DNA from: Thermoprotei archaeon
Lineage (GTDB): Archaea; Thermoproteota; Methanomethylicia; Nezhaarchaeales; WYZ-LMO8
Reading direction: 5' to 3'
Assembly (NCBI GenBank): GCA_003649565.1
Contig: QMSF01000082.1
Span: 1 to 5,298, forward strand
DNA: 5,298 nt
Part shown: positions 1-5,013 of the stretch, piece by piece
Numbering within the stretch: position 1 is the first letter of the stretch
Layout of the letters: every line of letters begins with the position of its first letter
The notes under the pieces: model-generated
Told to the model about the DNA's origin: nothing
Seen by the model: only the letters and a program-made list of their open reading frames with translations
Database searches by the model: none
Made by a program: the position numbers and the translations under genes

Positions 1-108
1 AAACACTATACGGAGGATGATGCTAAAATAGCATTAGACTATGCAGGTGAAATCCTTGAGTTCATTAAGAGAGAAATTGAGAAAAATAATGAATGGACCA
101 AGCACTAG
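1..108 (+). CDS. HEPN domain protein, C-terminal end (5' truncated by window)
   Basis: Frame 1 is open from the window edge to TAG at 106-108 and encodes about 35 residues, beginning KHYTEDDAKIALDYAGEILE. The pattern Y-T-x-x-D-A-x-x-A-L-x-Y-A-x-x-I-L-x-F, followed by a charged helix, is the usual last helix of archaeal HEPN proteins. These are small all-alpha proteins that act as RNases or as substrate partners of minimal nucleotidyltransferases. The catalytic R-x4-6-H motif would lie upstream of the window and cannot be checked. The gene overlaps the following nucleotidyltransferase gene by 20 bases if that starts at 89, so the two are probably co-transcribed and translationally coupled. The family call rests on a short stretch but is strengthened by the partner gene. 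Confidence 0.72.
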   Translation, partial: KHYTEDDAKIALDYAGEILEFIKREIEKNNEWTKH

Positions 109-457
109 GGATTTAATTGAAGACCTCGAATCCATAGTTATTGAGTTAATAGAGAGATACAATCCAAGATCGATCATCATAGCTGGGTCGACGGCTAAAT
201 CTAAGTTTGTGAGAGGATTAAGCGACATAGATCTGCTCGTTATAATTGATGAGAGCCCAAGCAAAGATGAGCGATTTATGTTGAAAGCCATCAAGGACGT
301 CAATGTCGAAGTAACCTTATACTCATTGAGAGAAGTCGTTGATAACATTAAAACTGGAAATCCATTCATAATTGACGCTATTGAAAACGGATTTGAGGTT
401 TATGGCGACGTAGTCCATAAGCTCAAGCAGCTACATGAGGAGCTTAAGAAGATTTAG
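89..457 (+). CDS. Minimal nucleotidyltransferase (MNT/MntA-like), partner of HEPN gene
   Basis: This 122-residue protein fits the small archaeal nucleotidyltransferases of the Pol-beta superfamily. The core motif is visible: Gly33-Ser34, then eleven residues, then Asp46-Ile-Asp48 inside GLSDIDLLV, with a third candidate carboxylate at Glu74 in VNVEVTLY. The glycine usual four residues after GS is serine here (GSTAKS). In the studied MntA-HepT system the nucleotidyltransferase adds AMP to a tyrosine of the HEPN RNase and so silences it; the same role here is inferred from the gene pair. ATG at 89 is chosen because it leaves a 20-base overlap with the HEPN gene and gives the usual short N-terminus. 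An in-frame ATG at 41 would add 16 residues and overlap by 68 bases. Neither start has a strong ribosome-binding site. Confidence 0.85.
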   Translation: MNGPSTRDLIEDLESIVIELIERYNPRSIIIAGSTAKSKFVRGLSDIDLLVIIDESPSKDERFMLKAIKDVNVEVTLYSLREVVDNIKTGNPFIIDAIENGFEVYGDVVHKLKQLHEELKKI

Positions 458-478
458 GTTAATGCTTTGGAAGCAAGG

Positions 479-490
479 AATTATTTATCT
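479..490 (+). promoter_or_regulatory. Possible TATA element for the M50 protease gene
   Basis: AATTATTTATCT is an AT-rich, TATA-like stretch in the 81-base gap after the nucleotidyltransferase gene. A second similar element, ATTATTTA, lies at 502-509. With an archaeal spacing of about 25 bases, either could start a short leader before the GTG at 539. Which one is used, or whether the gene is simply read from upstream, cannot be told. Confidence 0.3.
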
Positions 491-527
491 AGAAGACGAA
501 CATTATTTAGCATTGCGTATTCGGTAT

Positions 528-532
528 GGTGA
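528..532 (+). promoter_or_regulatory. Ribosome-binding site GGTGA deciding the GTG start at 539
   Basis: GGTGA is complementary to the conserved archaeal 16S 3' end and lies six bases before GTG 539. An in-frame stop (TGA at 530-532) rules out any start further upstream. The same GGTGA-N6-GTG arrangement precedes trpB2, which supports both calls. Confidence 0.65.
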
Positions 533-538
533 ATTGAA

Positions 539-1162
539 GTGTATAAGGCTTCGAGCTTCACTACAAGAGAGATTATGGAGCTTATAGTTTCATGGCTTGT
601 CATAAGCTTCTGTTTCTCGGTCTACGGGATAAATTATGGCATGGACATCTTTCTCATAATCTTCGCGGCTTCACTTATGACAGCAGGCCTAGGCTTCATA
701 CTTCACGAGCTAATGCATAGATTTACGGCTAGGAGATTTGGATGCTTAGCAGAATACAGGATGTGGCTTTGGGGGCTCATACTAGCATTAATAGTAGCCT
801 TGGGATCAGGAGGAAGGTTCATATTTGCAGCACCAGGAGCAGTCTACATAACGCCATTAGCATTAACATCGTATATCTCAGTAAGACATGTTAAGAGAGC
901 CTATGGATTAATATCACTAGCAGGCCCCATGGCAAACATAATGTTAGCAGCCATATTCTACATGCTATTAAATCTGAGGTTAGACTGGTTTCTCTACATA
1001 GCAGCAAGAATAGGCTTCACAGTCAACCTATGGCTAGCAGCCTTCAACCTAATACCAGCACCACCGCTAGATGGATTTAAAGTCTTCAGATGGAGCCCAA
1101 TAATATGGGGTATAATAGCAATACCAACATGGGCAATACTAGTGTTAACACAATTACTATAG
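539..1162 (+). CDS. M50 / site-2 protease family membrane metalloprotease
   Basis: This 207-residue, strongly hydrophobic protein carries the two hallmarks of intramembrane zinc metalloproteases of family M50. The zinc motif HELMH (HExxH) is at residues 56-60. The second motif, NLIPAPPLDGFKVF, around 170-183 has Asp178 as the likely third zinc ligand. FAAPGAVYI (96-104) and LAGPMAN (127-133) are further conserved segments. About five or six membrane spans can be drawn. There is no PDZ or CBS domain, so this is a minimal archaeal form. The family cuts membrane-bound substrates, often anti-sigma factors or transcription regulators elsewhere, but the substrate here is unknown. The gene starts at GTG behind a good GGTGA site and ends directly against a hairpin. 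It is flanked by MNT/HEPN genes, and no functional link to them is established. Confidence 0.87.
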   Translation: MYKASSFTTREIMELIVSWLVISFCFSVYGINYGMDIFLIIFAASLMTAGLGFILHELMHRFTARRFGCLAEYRMWLWGLILALIVALGSGGRFIFAAPGAVYITPLALTSYISVRHVKRAYGLISLAGPMANIMLAAIFYMLLNLRLDWFLYIAARIGFTVNLWLAAFNLIPAPPLDGFKVFRWSPIIWGIIAIPTWAILVLTQLL

Positions 1163-1191
1163 GTTGTCTCCATCAATCAAGTGGAGGCAAC
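1163..1191 (+). terminator. 10-bp hairpin abutting the M50 stop codon
   Basis: GTTGTCTCCA (1163-1172) pairs over its full length with TGGAGGCAAC (1182-1191), with one G-U wobble and a 9-base loop. It begins at the first base after the TAG stop. No long T-run follows (AAATTTCTC), so it is not a classic terminator. It may instead stabilise the mRNA 3' end, act as a processing site, or slow the polymerase. Confidence 0.45.
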
Positions 1192-1310
1192 AAATTTCTC
1201 AGGAGGCCCTGATTTAGGATCCCCGACTTTTAAGATATCCTTAGAGTTGATGAGTTGCCTATCGCCATATAGATTATGTAAATTGAGAAGATGTCAAGCC
1301 TCAACATTGC

Positions 1311-2210
1311 TTATTCAATTTCTATTATCTTTGTCTTGTCTCCTCTTATTACCTCATAGATTATGACGGCTTTATCTCCCTTATCTTGAAGCCTTACTAG
1401 TCCTGGCGTCTCCTTCTCGATGATATTTATTGCCTTGCGCAGTCCCGGTATATTGCATTTCAATATTAGTGAGATGGCTCTCCCAGCTTTATCTAGGATA
1501 TTTATGCTTTCCTCTTTTGTCACTTCTTTTCTCCTTAGGATTCTGGTTTCCTCGAAGATTTCTCTTTCCTCTTCGGTTAACGCGTCTTTGACTTCATCAT
1601 CGCTTATGGGATAAGCTTCAGGAAATGGCTTTTCTCTTAATGCGCGGTATCTAGCTGCATGCTTTATTGAGTGATAGGCATGTGTCGTGGCTTGTCTATA
1701 AAGCTCGTAGAGGTGCTTTTCAAGACCTAGTTCCAAAGCTGCTAATGCTGATCGCCTTAAAATTCTCAAGGTTAAGTCTGTGATTTTAGGCTTCATTGTT
1801 TTAATGAGCTTTTCATACGTTCCATCATCTATTATCGGCTTGCTGTCCCTATATATCATGAAGGCAAGGGGGTAGCCATCCTCAATGATCTTATTCAACT
1901 TTTCGATAGACATTAGCGTTATGGTGGCCTTGCTGTAATAGAGGTCTATCTCGATATTGTGTCTGCGAGGTTCACCATCAGTAACCACTAGCACATCAAT
2001 ATCGCTAGCCCCTACAACAAAGTCTTTAGGTCTGACAGCTGAGCCAAAGACTATGGCAAACTTGAGATTTGGAAAGAGCCTGTGATCAGATAAAAGCTCC
2101 TTAAGAAGATCAAGCATCTTCTCTATATACTCTTTTGTTGCTAAGTACTCCATCGATTCAGCCAATGCATCTAAACCTCTTACAAGAAGTTCTATTGTCC
2201 TTGTATCCAC
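1311..2210 (-). CDS. Fused nucleotidyltransferase-HEPN protein (MNT-HEPN)
   Basis: With GTG at 2210 the protein has 299 residues. The N-terminal part is a Pol-beta-type nucleotidyltransferase: FGS (Gly56-Ser57), twelve residues, then Asp70-Ile-Asp72 in ASDIDVLVV, with further acids at Glu87/Asp89 in IEIDLYY. From about residue 145 an all-helical HEPN-like part follows, containing RQATTHAY at 172-179, an exact RX4HXY motif. That motif marks HepT-type RNases, in which the tyrosine is the AMPylation site. A charged helical stretch and a beta-rich tail of about 40 residues (from around KAINIIE) close the protein. Enzyme and possible target are therefore in one chain. A TTG at 2246 would add 12 residues (MCIKSYIKLILI) that look non-coding and have no ribosome-binding site, so GTG is preferred, possibly leaderless. 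The gene converges with the M50 gene and diverges from trpB2. Confidence 0.82.
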   Translation of the reverse strand: MDTRTIELLVRGLDALAESMEYLATKEYIEKMLDLLKELLSDHRLFPNLKFAIVFGSAVRPKDFVVGASDIDVLVVTDGEPRRHNIEIDLYYSKATITLMSIEKLNKIIEDGYPLAFMIYRDSKPIIDDGTYEKLIKTMKPKITDLTLRILRRSALAALELGLEKHLYELYRQATTHAYHSIKHAARYRALREKPFPEAYPISDDEVKDALTEEEREIFEETRILRRKEVTKEESINILDKAGRAISLILKCNIPGLRKAINIIEKETPGLVRLQDKGDKAVIIYEVIRGDKTKIIEIE

Positions 2211-2223
2211 TATAAGGATCAAT

Positions 2224-2240
2224 TTGATATAGCTTTTGAT
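2224..2240 (-). promoter_or_regulatory. Possible TATA element for the MNT-HEPN gene
   Basis: Read on the minus strand, the segment ATCAAAAGCTATATCAA contains an AT-rich TATA-like core centred about 23 bases before the GTG at 2210. This would fit a leaderless or nearly leaderless transcript, which agrees with the lack of a ribosome-binding site before that GTG. Confidence 0.35.
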
Positions 2241-2320
2241 GCACAACCATAAGGAGCATAGGAAGCTCGTCGATGTGCTCTATAAGCTTGAAGGCGTATT
2301 CTTTTATGATAGGTTATAAA

Positions 2321-2336
2321 TGTACATTTTTGTGCA
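2321..2336 (+). promoter_or_regulatory. Paired TGTRCA hexamers, TRP-box-like operator upstream of trpB2
   Basis: TGTACA (2321-2326) and TGTGCA (2331-2336) lie exactly 10 bp apart, one helical turn, directly before the BRE/TATA element of trpB2. TGTACA is the TRP-box consensus bound by the tryptophan-responsive repressor TrpY in Methanothermobacter, which controls trpB2 there among other genes. No TrpY gene is in this window, and a TrpY-like regulator in this lineage is an inference. Binding here would block access of TBP/TFB. Confidence 0.4.
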
Positions 2337-2350
2337 CTAAATATTTAAAA
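2337..2350 (+). promoter_or_regulatory. BRE/TATA promoter of trpB2
   Basis: CTAAATATTTAAAA matches the archaeal BRE plus TATA pattern (A-rich BRE, TTTAAAA core at 2344-2350). A start about 25 bases downstream, near 2372, gives a leader of under 20 bases that still includes the GGTGA site at 2379-2383. Confidence 0.65.
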
Positions 2351-2378
2351 GTGATCTTTAATCAACATATGTGGTCGT

Positions 2379-2383
2379 GGTGA
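2379..2383 (+). promoter_or_regulatory. Ribosome-binding site GGTGA deciding the GTG start of trpB2
   Basis: GGTGA sits six bases before GTG 2390. The overlapping ATG at 2388 is in another frame and runs into TGA after eight codons, so GTG is the real start although an ATG lies two bases upstream. Confidence 0.7.
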
Positions 2384-2389
2384 AGGAAT

Positions 2390-3778
2390 GTGGATTATAG
2401 GGTTATACCATTGAGTGTTAAGGATATGCCGAAGTACTGGTACAATATACAGCCAGATCTCCCTAAGCCATTGCCACCGCCAATAGACCCATTGACGAGA
2501 GAACCTGTTAAGCTTGAGAAGCTTGAAGCCCTTTTTGCCAAAGAGTTAGTTAGGCAAGAAGTAAGCCTTGATAGGTGGATTTCAATACCAGAGGAAGTTA
2601 GAGAAGTATACTCTCTTTGGAGGCCTACACCGCTTATTAGAGCTTCTAGACTTGAAAGGTACCTTAAGACGCCAGCTAAAATATTTTATAAGCATGAAGG
2701 TGTAAGTCCACCAGGAAGCCATAAGCCCAATACCGCTGTTGCTCAAGCATACTTTAACATGAAGGAGGGTATTGAGAGGTTAACTACGGAGACTGGTGCT
2801 GGACAATGGGGTTCAGCATTGGCTTTCGGATGTATGCTGTTTAACGTTAAATGCACGATATATATGGTCAAAGTCAGCTATAACCAAAAGCCGTATAGGA
2901 GGACTCTAATGAGGATTTGGGGTGCCGAAGTTATTCCAAGCCCAAGTAGTAGAACAGGGTTTGGAAGGAAAATTTTGAAGGAGGATCCTAATAACCCTGG
3001 TAGTTTAGGCATAGCAATCAGCGAGGCCATTGAGGATGCTCTTAATACTGATAAGACGAAGTATTCTCTTGGAAGTGTTTTAAACCATGTATTGATACAT
3101 CAAACGATTATTGGGCTTGAGGCTAAGGAGCAGCTCAAAATTGTAGATGAATACCCTGATTACGTCATTGGGTGTGTTGGTGGTGGAAGTAATTTCTCAG
3201 GTATAATGTGGCCATTCTATTATGACGTAGTTTCAGGGAAAGCTGAGAAGGATGTCGAGTTCATAGCTGTTGAGCCAACAGCGTGTCCAACGCTTACTAA
3301 AGGCGTGTACACCTATGACCATGGGGATACAGCCAGGCTAACGCCCTTACTTAAAATGTATACGCTGGGCCATAACTTCATGCCTCCGCCAATACATGCT
3401 GGAGGGCTTAGATATCATGGTGATGCTCCAACACTATGTCTACTAGTTAAGGAAGGTATTGTCAAGCCGCTAGCTTATAATCAAGTAGAGGTATTCGAGG
3501 CTGCAACTCTATTTGCTAAATGTGAGGGAATACTTCCAGCTCCAGAGACAGCTCACGCGATCAAGGCTGTAATCGATATAGCTCTAGAATGCAAAAAGAA
3601 AAATGAGGAGAAGGTAATATTGTTCAACATGTCGGGGCATGGCTACTTTGACATGTCGGCCTATGAAAGCTTCTTAAATGGTGAGTTGAAGCCTTATGAA
3701 TATTCAGATGAAGACATCAAGAAATCGATATCAATACTGTATGACCTATACCCATGGATCAAACAATTAAATCATTAA
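2390..3778 (+). CDS. trpB2: Tryptophan synthase beta chain, long form (TrpB2)
   Basis: This 462-residue cytoplasmic PLP enzyme joins indole and L-serine to give tryptophan. The N-terminal extension (residues 1-75, with [15 protein letters not shown]) is typical of the long TrpB2 subfamily and absent from the short TrpB1. The PLP lysine is Lys112 in [19 protein letters not shown] (134-141) is the TrpB2 version of the substrate loop. GGGSN (264-268) holds the PLP phosphate. The C-terminus has [10 protein letters not shown], as is usual for TrpB2. All key residues are present and the length is normal, so it should be active. No trpA or other trp gene is adjacent, which fits the 'outside-operon' TrpB2 type. 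This type interacts poorly with TrpA and has been proposed to salvage indole or use an alternative serine substrate. It has its own promoter with candidate TRP boxes. The GTG start is fixed by GGTGA. Confidence 0.96.
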   Translation: MDYRVIPLSVKDMPKYWYNIQPDLPKPLPPPIDPLTREPVKLEKLEALFAKELVRQEVSLDRWISIPEEVREVYSLWRPTPLIRASRLERYLKTPAKIFYKHEGVSPPGSHKPNTAVAQAYFNMKEGIERLTTETGAGQWGSALAFGCMLFNVKCTIYMVKVSYNQKPYRRTLMRIWGAEVIPSPSSRTGFGRKILKEDPNNPGSLGIAISEAIEDALNTDKTKYSLGSVLNHVLIHQTIIGLEAKEQLKIVDEYPDYVIGCVGGGSNFSGIMWPFYYDVVSGKAEKDVEFIAVEPTACPTLTKGVYTYDHGDTARLTPLLKMYTLGHNFMPPPIHAGGLRYHGDAPTLCLLVKEGIVKPLAYNQVEVFEAATLFAKCEGILPAPETAHAIKAVIDIALECKKKNEEKVILFNMSGHGYFDMSAYESFLNGELKPYEYSDEDIKKSISILYDLYPWIKQLNH

Positions 3779-3813
3779 CATGATAACAGCACAGCGCCTT
3801 AATGGTTAATTAT

Positions 3814-3823
3814 GAGAAAAATA
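3814..3823 (-). terminator. Oligo-T tract, likely terminator of the C/D box sRNA
   Basis: On the minus strand this reads CTATTTTTCT, with five T's at 3821-3817, about 34 bases beyond the D box of the sRNA. Short T-runs without a hairpin are typical archaeal stop signals. It would leave a 3' tail to be trimmed. Confidence 0.35.
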
Positions 3824-3851
3824 GCCTTTCATGGTCATCAATGGCCTAGTT

Positions 3852-3911
3852 TCATCAGCATGGCAAGCTTCCATCATCGCTATGCTCAGCCGTTGGTCGG
3901 CTCATCATACT
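3852..3911 (-). ncRNA. C/D box sRNA (2'-O-methylation guide)
   Basis: Read on the minus strand, the order is exact. C box ATGATGA (3908-3902) is followed by a 12-nt guide GCCGACCAACGG (3901-3890) and D' box CTGA (3889-3886). After an 8-nt spacer come C' box ATGATGG (3877-3871), a 12-nt guide AAGCTTGCCATG (3870-3859) and D box CTGA (3858-3855). Guides of 12 nt and boxes C/D'/C'/D of about 60 nt in total are the standard archaeal form. The RNA would assemble with L7Ae, Nop5 and fibrillarin to methylate rRNA or tRNA. By the N+5 rule the predicted targets are CCGU(Um)GGUCGGC for the D' guide and CAUG(Gm)CAAGCUU for the D guide; I could not assign these to a known rRNA site. The D' guide region can also fold on itself (AGCCG/CGGCT). 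The terminal stem is weak. Confidence 0.83.
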
Positions 3912-3929
3912 TCAAAAGCCGTATAATAT

Positions 3930-3937
3930 GTTAAAGC
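3930..3937 (-). promoter_or_regulatory. TATA-like element for the C/D box sRNA
   Basis: On the minus strand the segment reads GCTTTAAC, with the TTTAA core centred about 25 bases before the C box at 3908. That is the normal TATA-to-start distance, so transcription would begin at or just before the C box. This supports an independently transcribed sRNA. Confidence 0.5.
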
Positions 3938-3943
3938 AACTGT

Positions 3944-3955
3944 AATTTTTGTTTT
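3944..3955 (+). terminator. T-rich tract, candidate terminator for trpB2
   Basis: AATTTTTGTTTT holds runs of five and four T's on the plus strand, 165 bases after the trpB2 stop. No clear T-run on that strand lies closer. If it is the real stop signal, the trpB2 mRNA 3' end covers the sRNA in antisense. Confidence 0.35.
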
Positions 3956-3973
3956 AACGTAGCAGTCGATAGC

Positions 3974-4774
3974 CTAGTAATCAAAGCATCCACTTTTATA
4001 TCCCTCTAAGTCTAGTGTCACAAATTTGAAGCCTAACCTTTTCAGCTCATTGACTATGATCTCCAAAGCTTCATCATTGAAGAACAGCTTCCTATCACCA
4101 CGATAAACCTCTATTCTAGCTATATCTCCATGATCTCTAACGCGAACCATGGATATGCCAAGCAGTTCTTTTATTGCTTTCTCAGCTAGACCTATGCGCC
4201 TTAATCGCTCTAAAGTTATGTTCTCTCCATAGGGTATTCTAGTTGCCAGACATGAACTAGGAGGTTTATCGTAAACTGGAAGGTTTAGATGTCTTGCAAT
4301 TTTGCGTATATCCTCCTTTGATAGCCCTGCCTCTAGAAATGGGCTATAAATGCCCTCTTCGATGGCTGCCTTCAACCCAGGCCTATACTCCGATAAATCG
4401 CTTTTATTAGTGCCATCAGCTACGACATTGAAGCCTTTTCGCATTGCTATTTCCTTGAGCTTGGAGAAGCGAAATTTCTTGCATAGATAACAGCGATTTC
4501 GAGGATTATTGGAGAAGCCTGGAATTTCAAGTTCATTTAGCTCAATTATCACATGCTCTATTCCTATCCACTTAGCCATCATTATGGCTTCTTCCAGCTC
4601 ACCAGGAGGCAGAAGAGGCGATTTTATGGTTACCGCTAAAGCTTTATCACCTAGAGCTTGCCGAGCCAGAAAGGCAAGAACAGAACTATCAACTCCACCT
4701 GAAAAAGCAATTAACATGCTCTTCTTCTCTCGAATTCTCCTAATTAAATTCTCAATCACAATTCTCAAACTCAA
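3974..4774 (-). CDS. larE: LarE-type ATP-dependent sulfur transferase
   Basis: This 266-residue cytoplasmic PP-loop protein has the nucleotide-binding loop AFSGGVDSS at residues 23-31, NRCYLCKKFRF at 93-103, ADGTNKSDLSEYRPG at 119-133 and PPSSCLATRIPYG at 171-183, all typical of LarE. LarE adenylates and thiolates the pyridinium biscarboxylate precursor made by LarB, giving the scaffold of the nickel-pincer cofactor. Cys175 matches the position of the sacrificial cysteine. Cys95 and Cys98 are also present, giving the three-cysteine set of LarE types that bind an iron-sulfur cluster and can pass on a sulfide catalytically. larB, larC and larA are not in the window. TTG at 4774 is the first possible start after an in-frame TAG (4786-4784); an AGGGG-like site lies six bases upstream. 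GTG at 4759 is an alternative. Related sulfur-transfer or tRNA-modifying PP-loop proteins are less likely. Confidence 0.88.
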   Translation of the reverse strand: MSLRIVIENLIRRIREKKSMLIAFSGGVDSSVLAFLARQALGDKALAVTIKSPLLPPGELEEAIMMAKWIGIEHVIIELNELEIPGFSNNPRNRCYLCKKFRFSKLKEIAMRKGFNVVADGTNKSDLSEYRPGLKAAIEEGIYSPFLEAGLSKEDIRKIARHLNLPVYDKPPSSCLATRIPYGENITLERLRRIGLAEKAIKELLGISMVRVRDHGDIARIEVYRGDRKLFFNDEALEIIVNELKRLGFKFVTLDLEGYKSGCFDY

Positions 4775-4819
4775 TGACGACCCCTACCAATCAAGATACT
4801 TCTACAAGAACTCCTCCTG

Positions 4820-4832
4820 AAATTTAAAATTG
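4820..4832 (-). promoter_or_regulatory. BRE/TATA promoter of larE
   Basis: On the minus strand CAATTTTAAATTT holds a TTTTAAAT core (4829-4822) about 50 bases before the TTG start. A start near 4800 gives a leader of roughly 25 bases. Confidence 0.5.
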
Positions 4833-5013
4833 AGATGGTTTGCCATTATAAGTCATTTAGATTGCGACCTTCAACGACATGCATCATAAACCTCCACAGA
4901 TTTTTTAGCGATCTCGTTTGAACATTCTTGCCTTGCTGTGACTTCGCCCTTCTCATGGAGGAAAGGGAGATATTTGCTATGTGATTTTGGATTTTGCGGT
5001 GGGGCTAGGGAAA

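Noticed and set aside
34..369. A 111-codon minus-strand frame over the nucleotidyltransferase gene
   Set aside because: It is antisense of a clear gene with an intact DxD motif; its Ser/Leu/Ile-rich sequence is typical of a shadow frame.
1181..1366. A 61-codon plus-strand frame starting at GTG, containing FSGGPDLGSPTF
   Set aside because: It starts inside the hairpin after the M50 gene and runs into the 3' end of the convergent MNT-HEPN gene. The ending is Leu/Ser-rich, as expected for antisense, and no family was recognised.
3306..3311. Another TGTACA inside trpB2
   Set aside because: It encodes part of the conserved KGVYTYD segment, so the codons explain it and it is not near a promoter.
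3812..3934. A 40-codon plus-strand frame in the trpB2/larE spacer
   Set aside because: It has no ribosome-binding site, its residue make-up is unlike a protein (rich in His, Ser and Phe), and it is explained as the complement of the C/D box sRNA.
4812..4818. A perfect minus-strand GGAGGAG upstream of larE, looking like a strong ribosome-binding site
   Set aside because: The only start behind it (TTG at 4809-4807) meets TAG at once, and an in-frame TAG separates it from larE. It also probably lies upstream of the transcription start set by the TATA at 4822-4829.
4509..4820. A 103-codon plus-strand frame over larE
   Set aside because: It is antisense of the conserved PP-loop region of larE, serine-rich, and has no domain.
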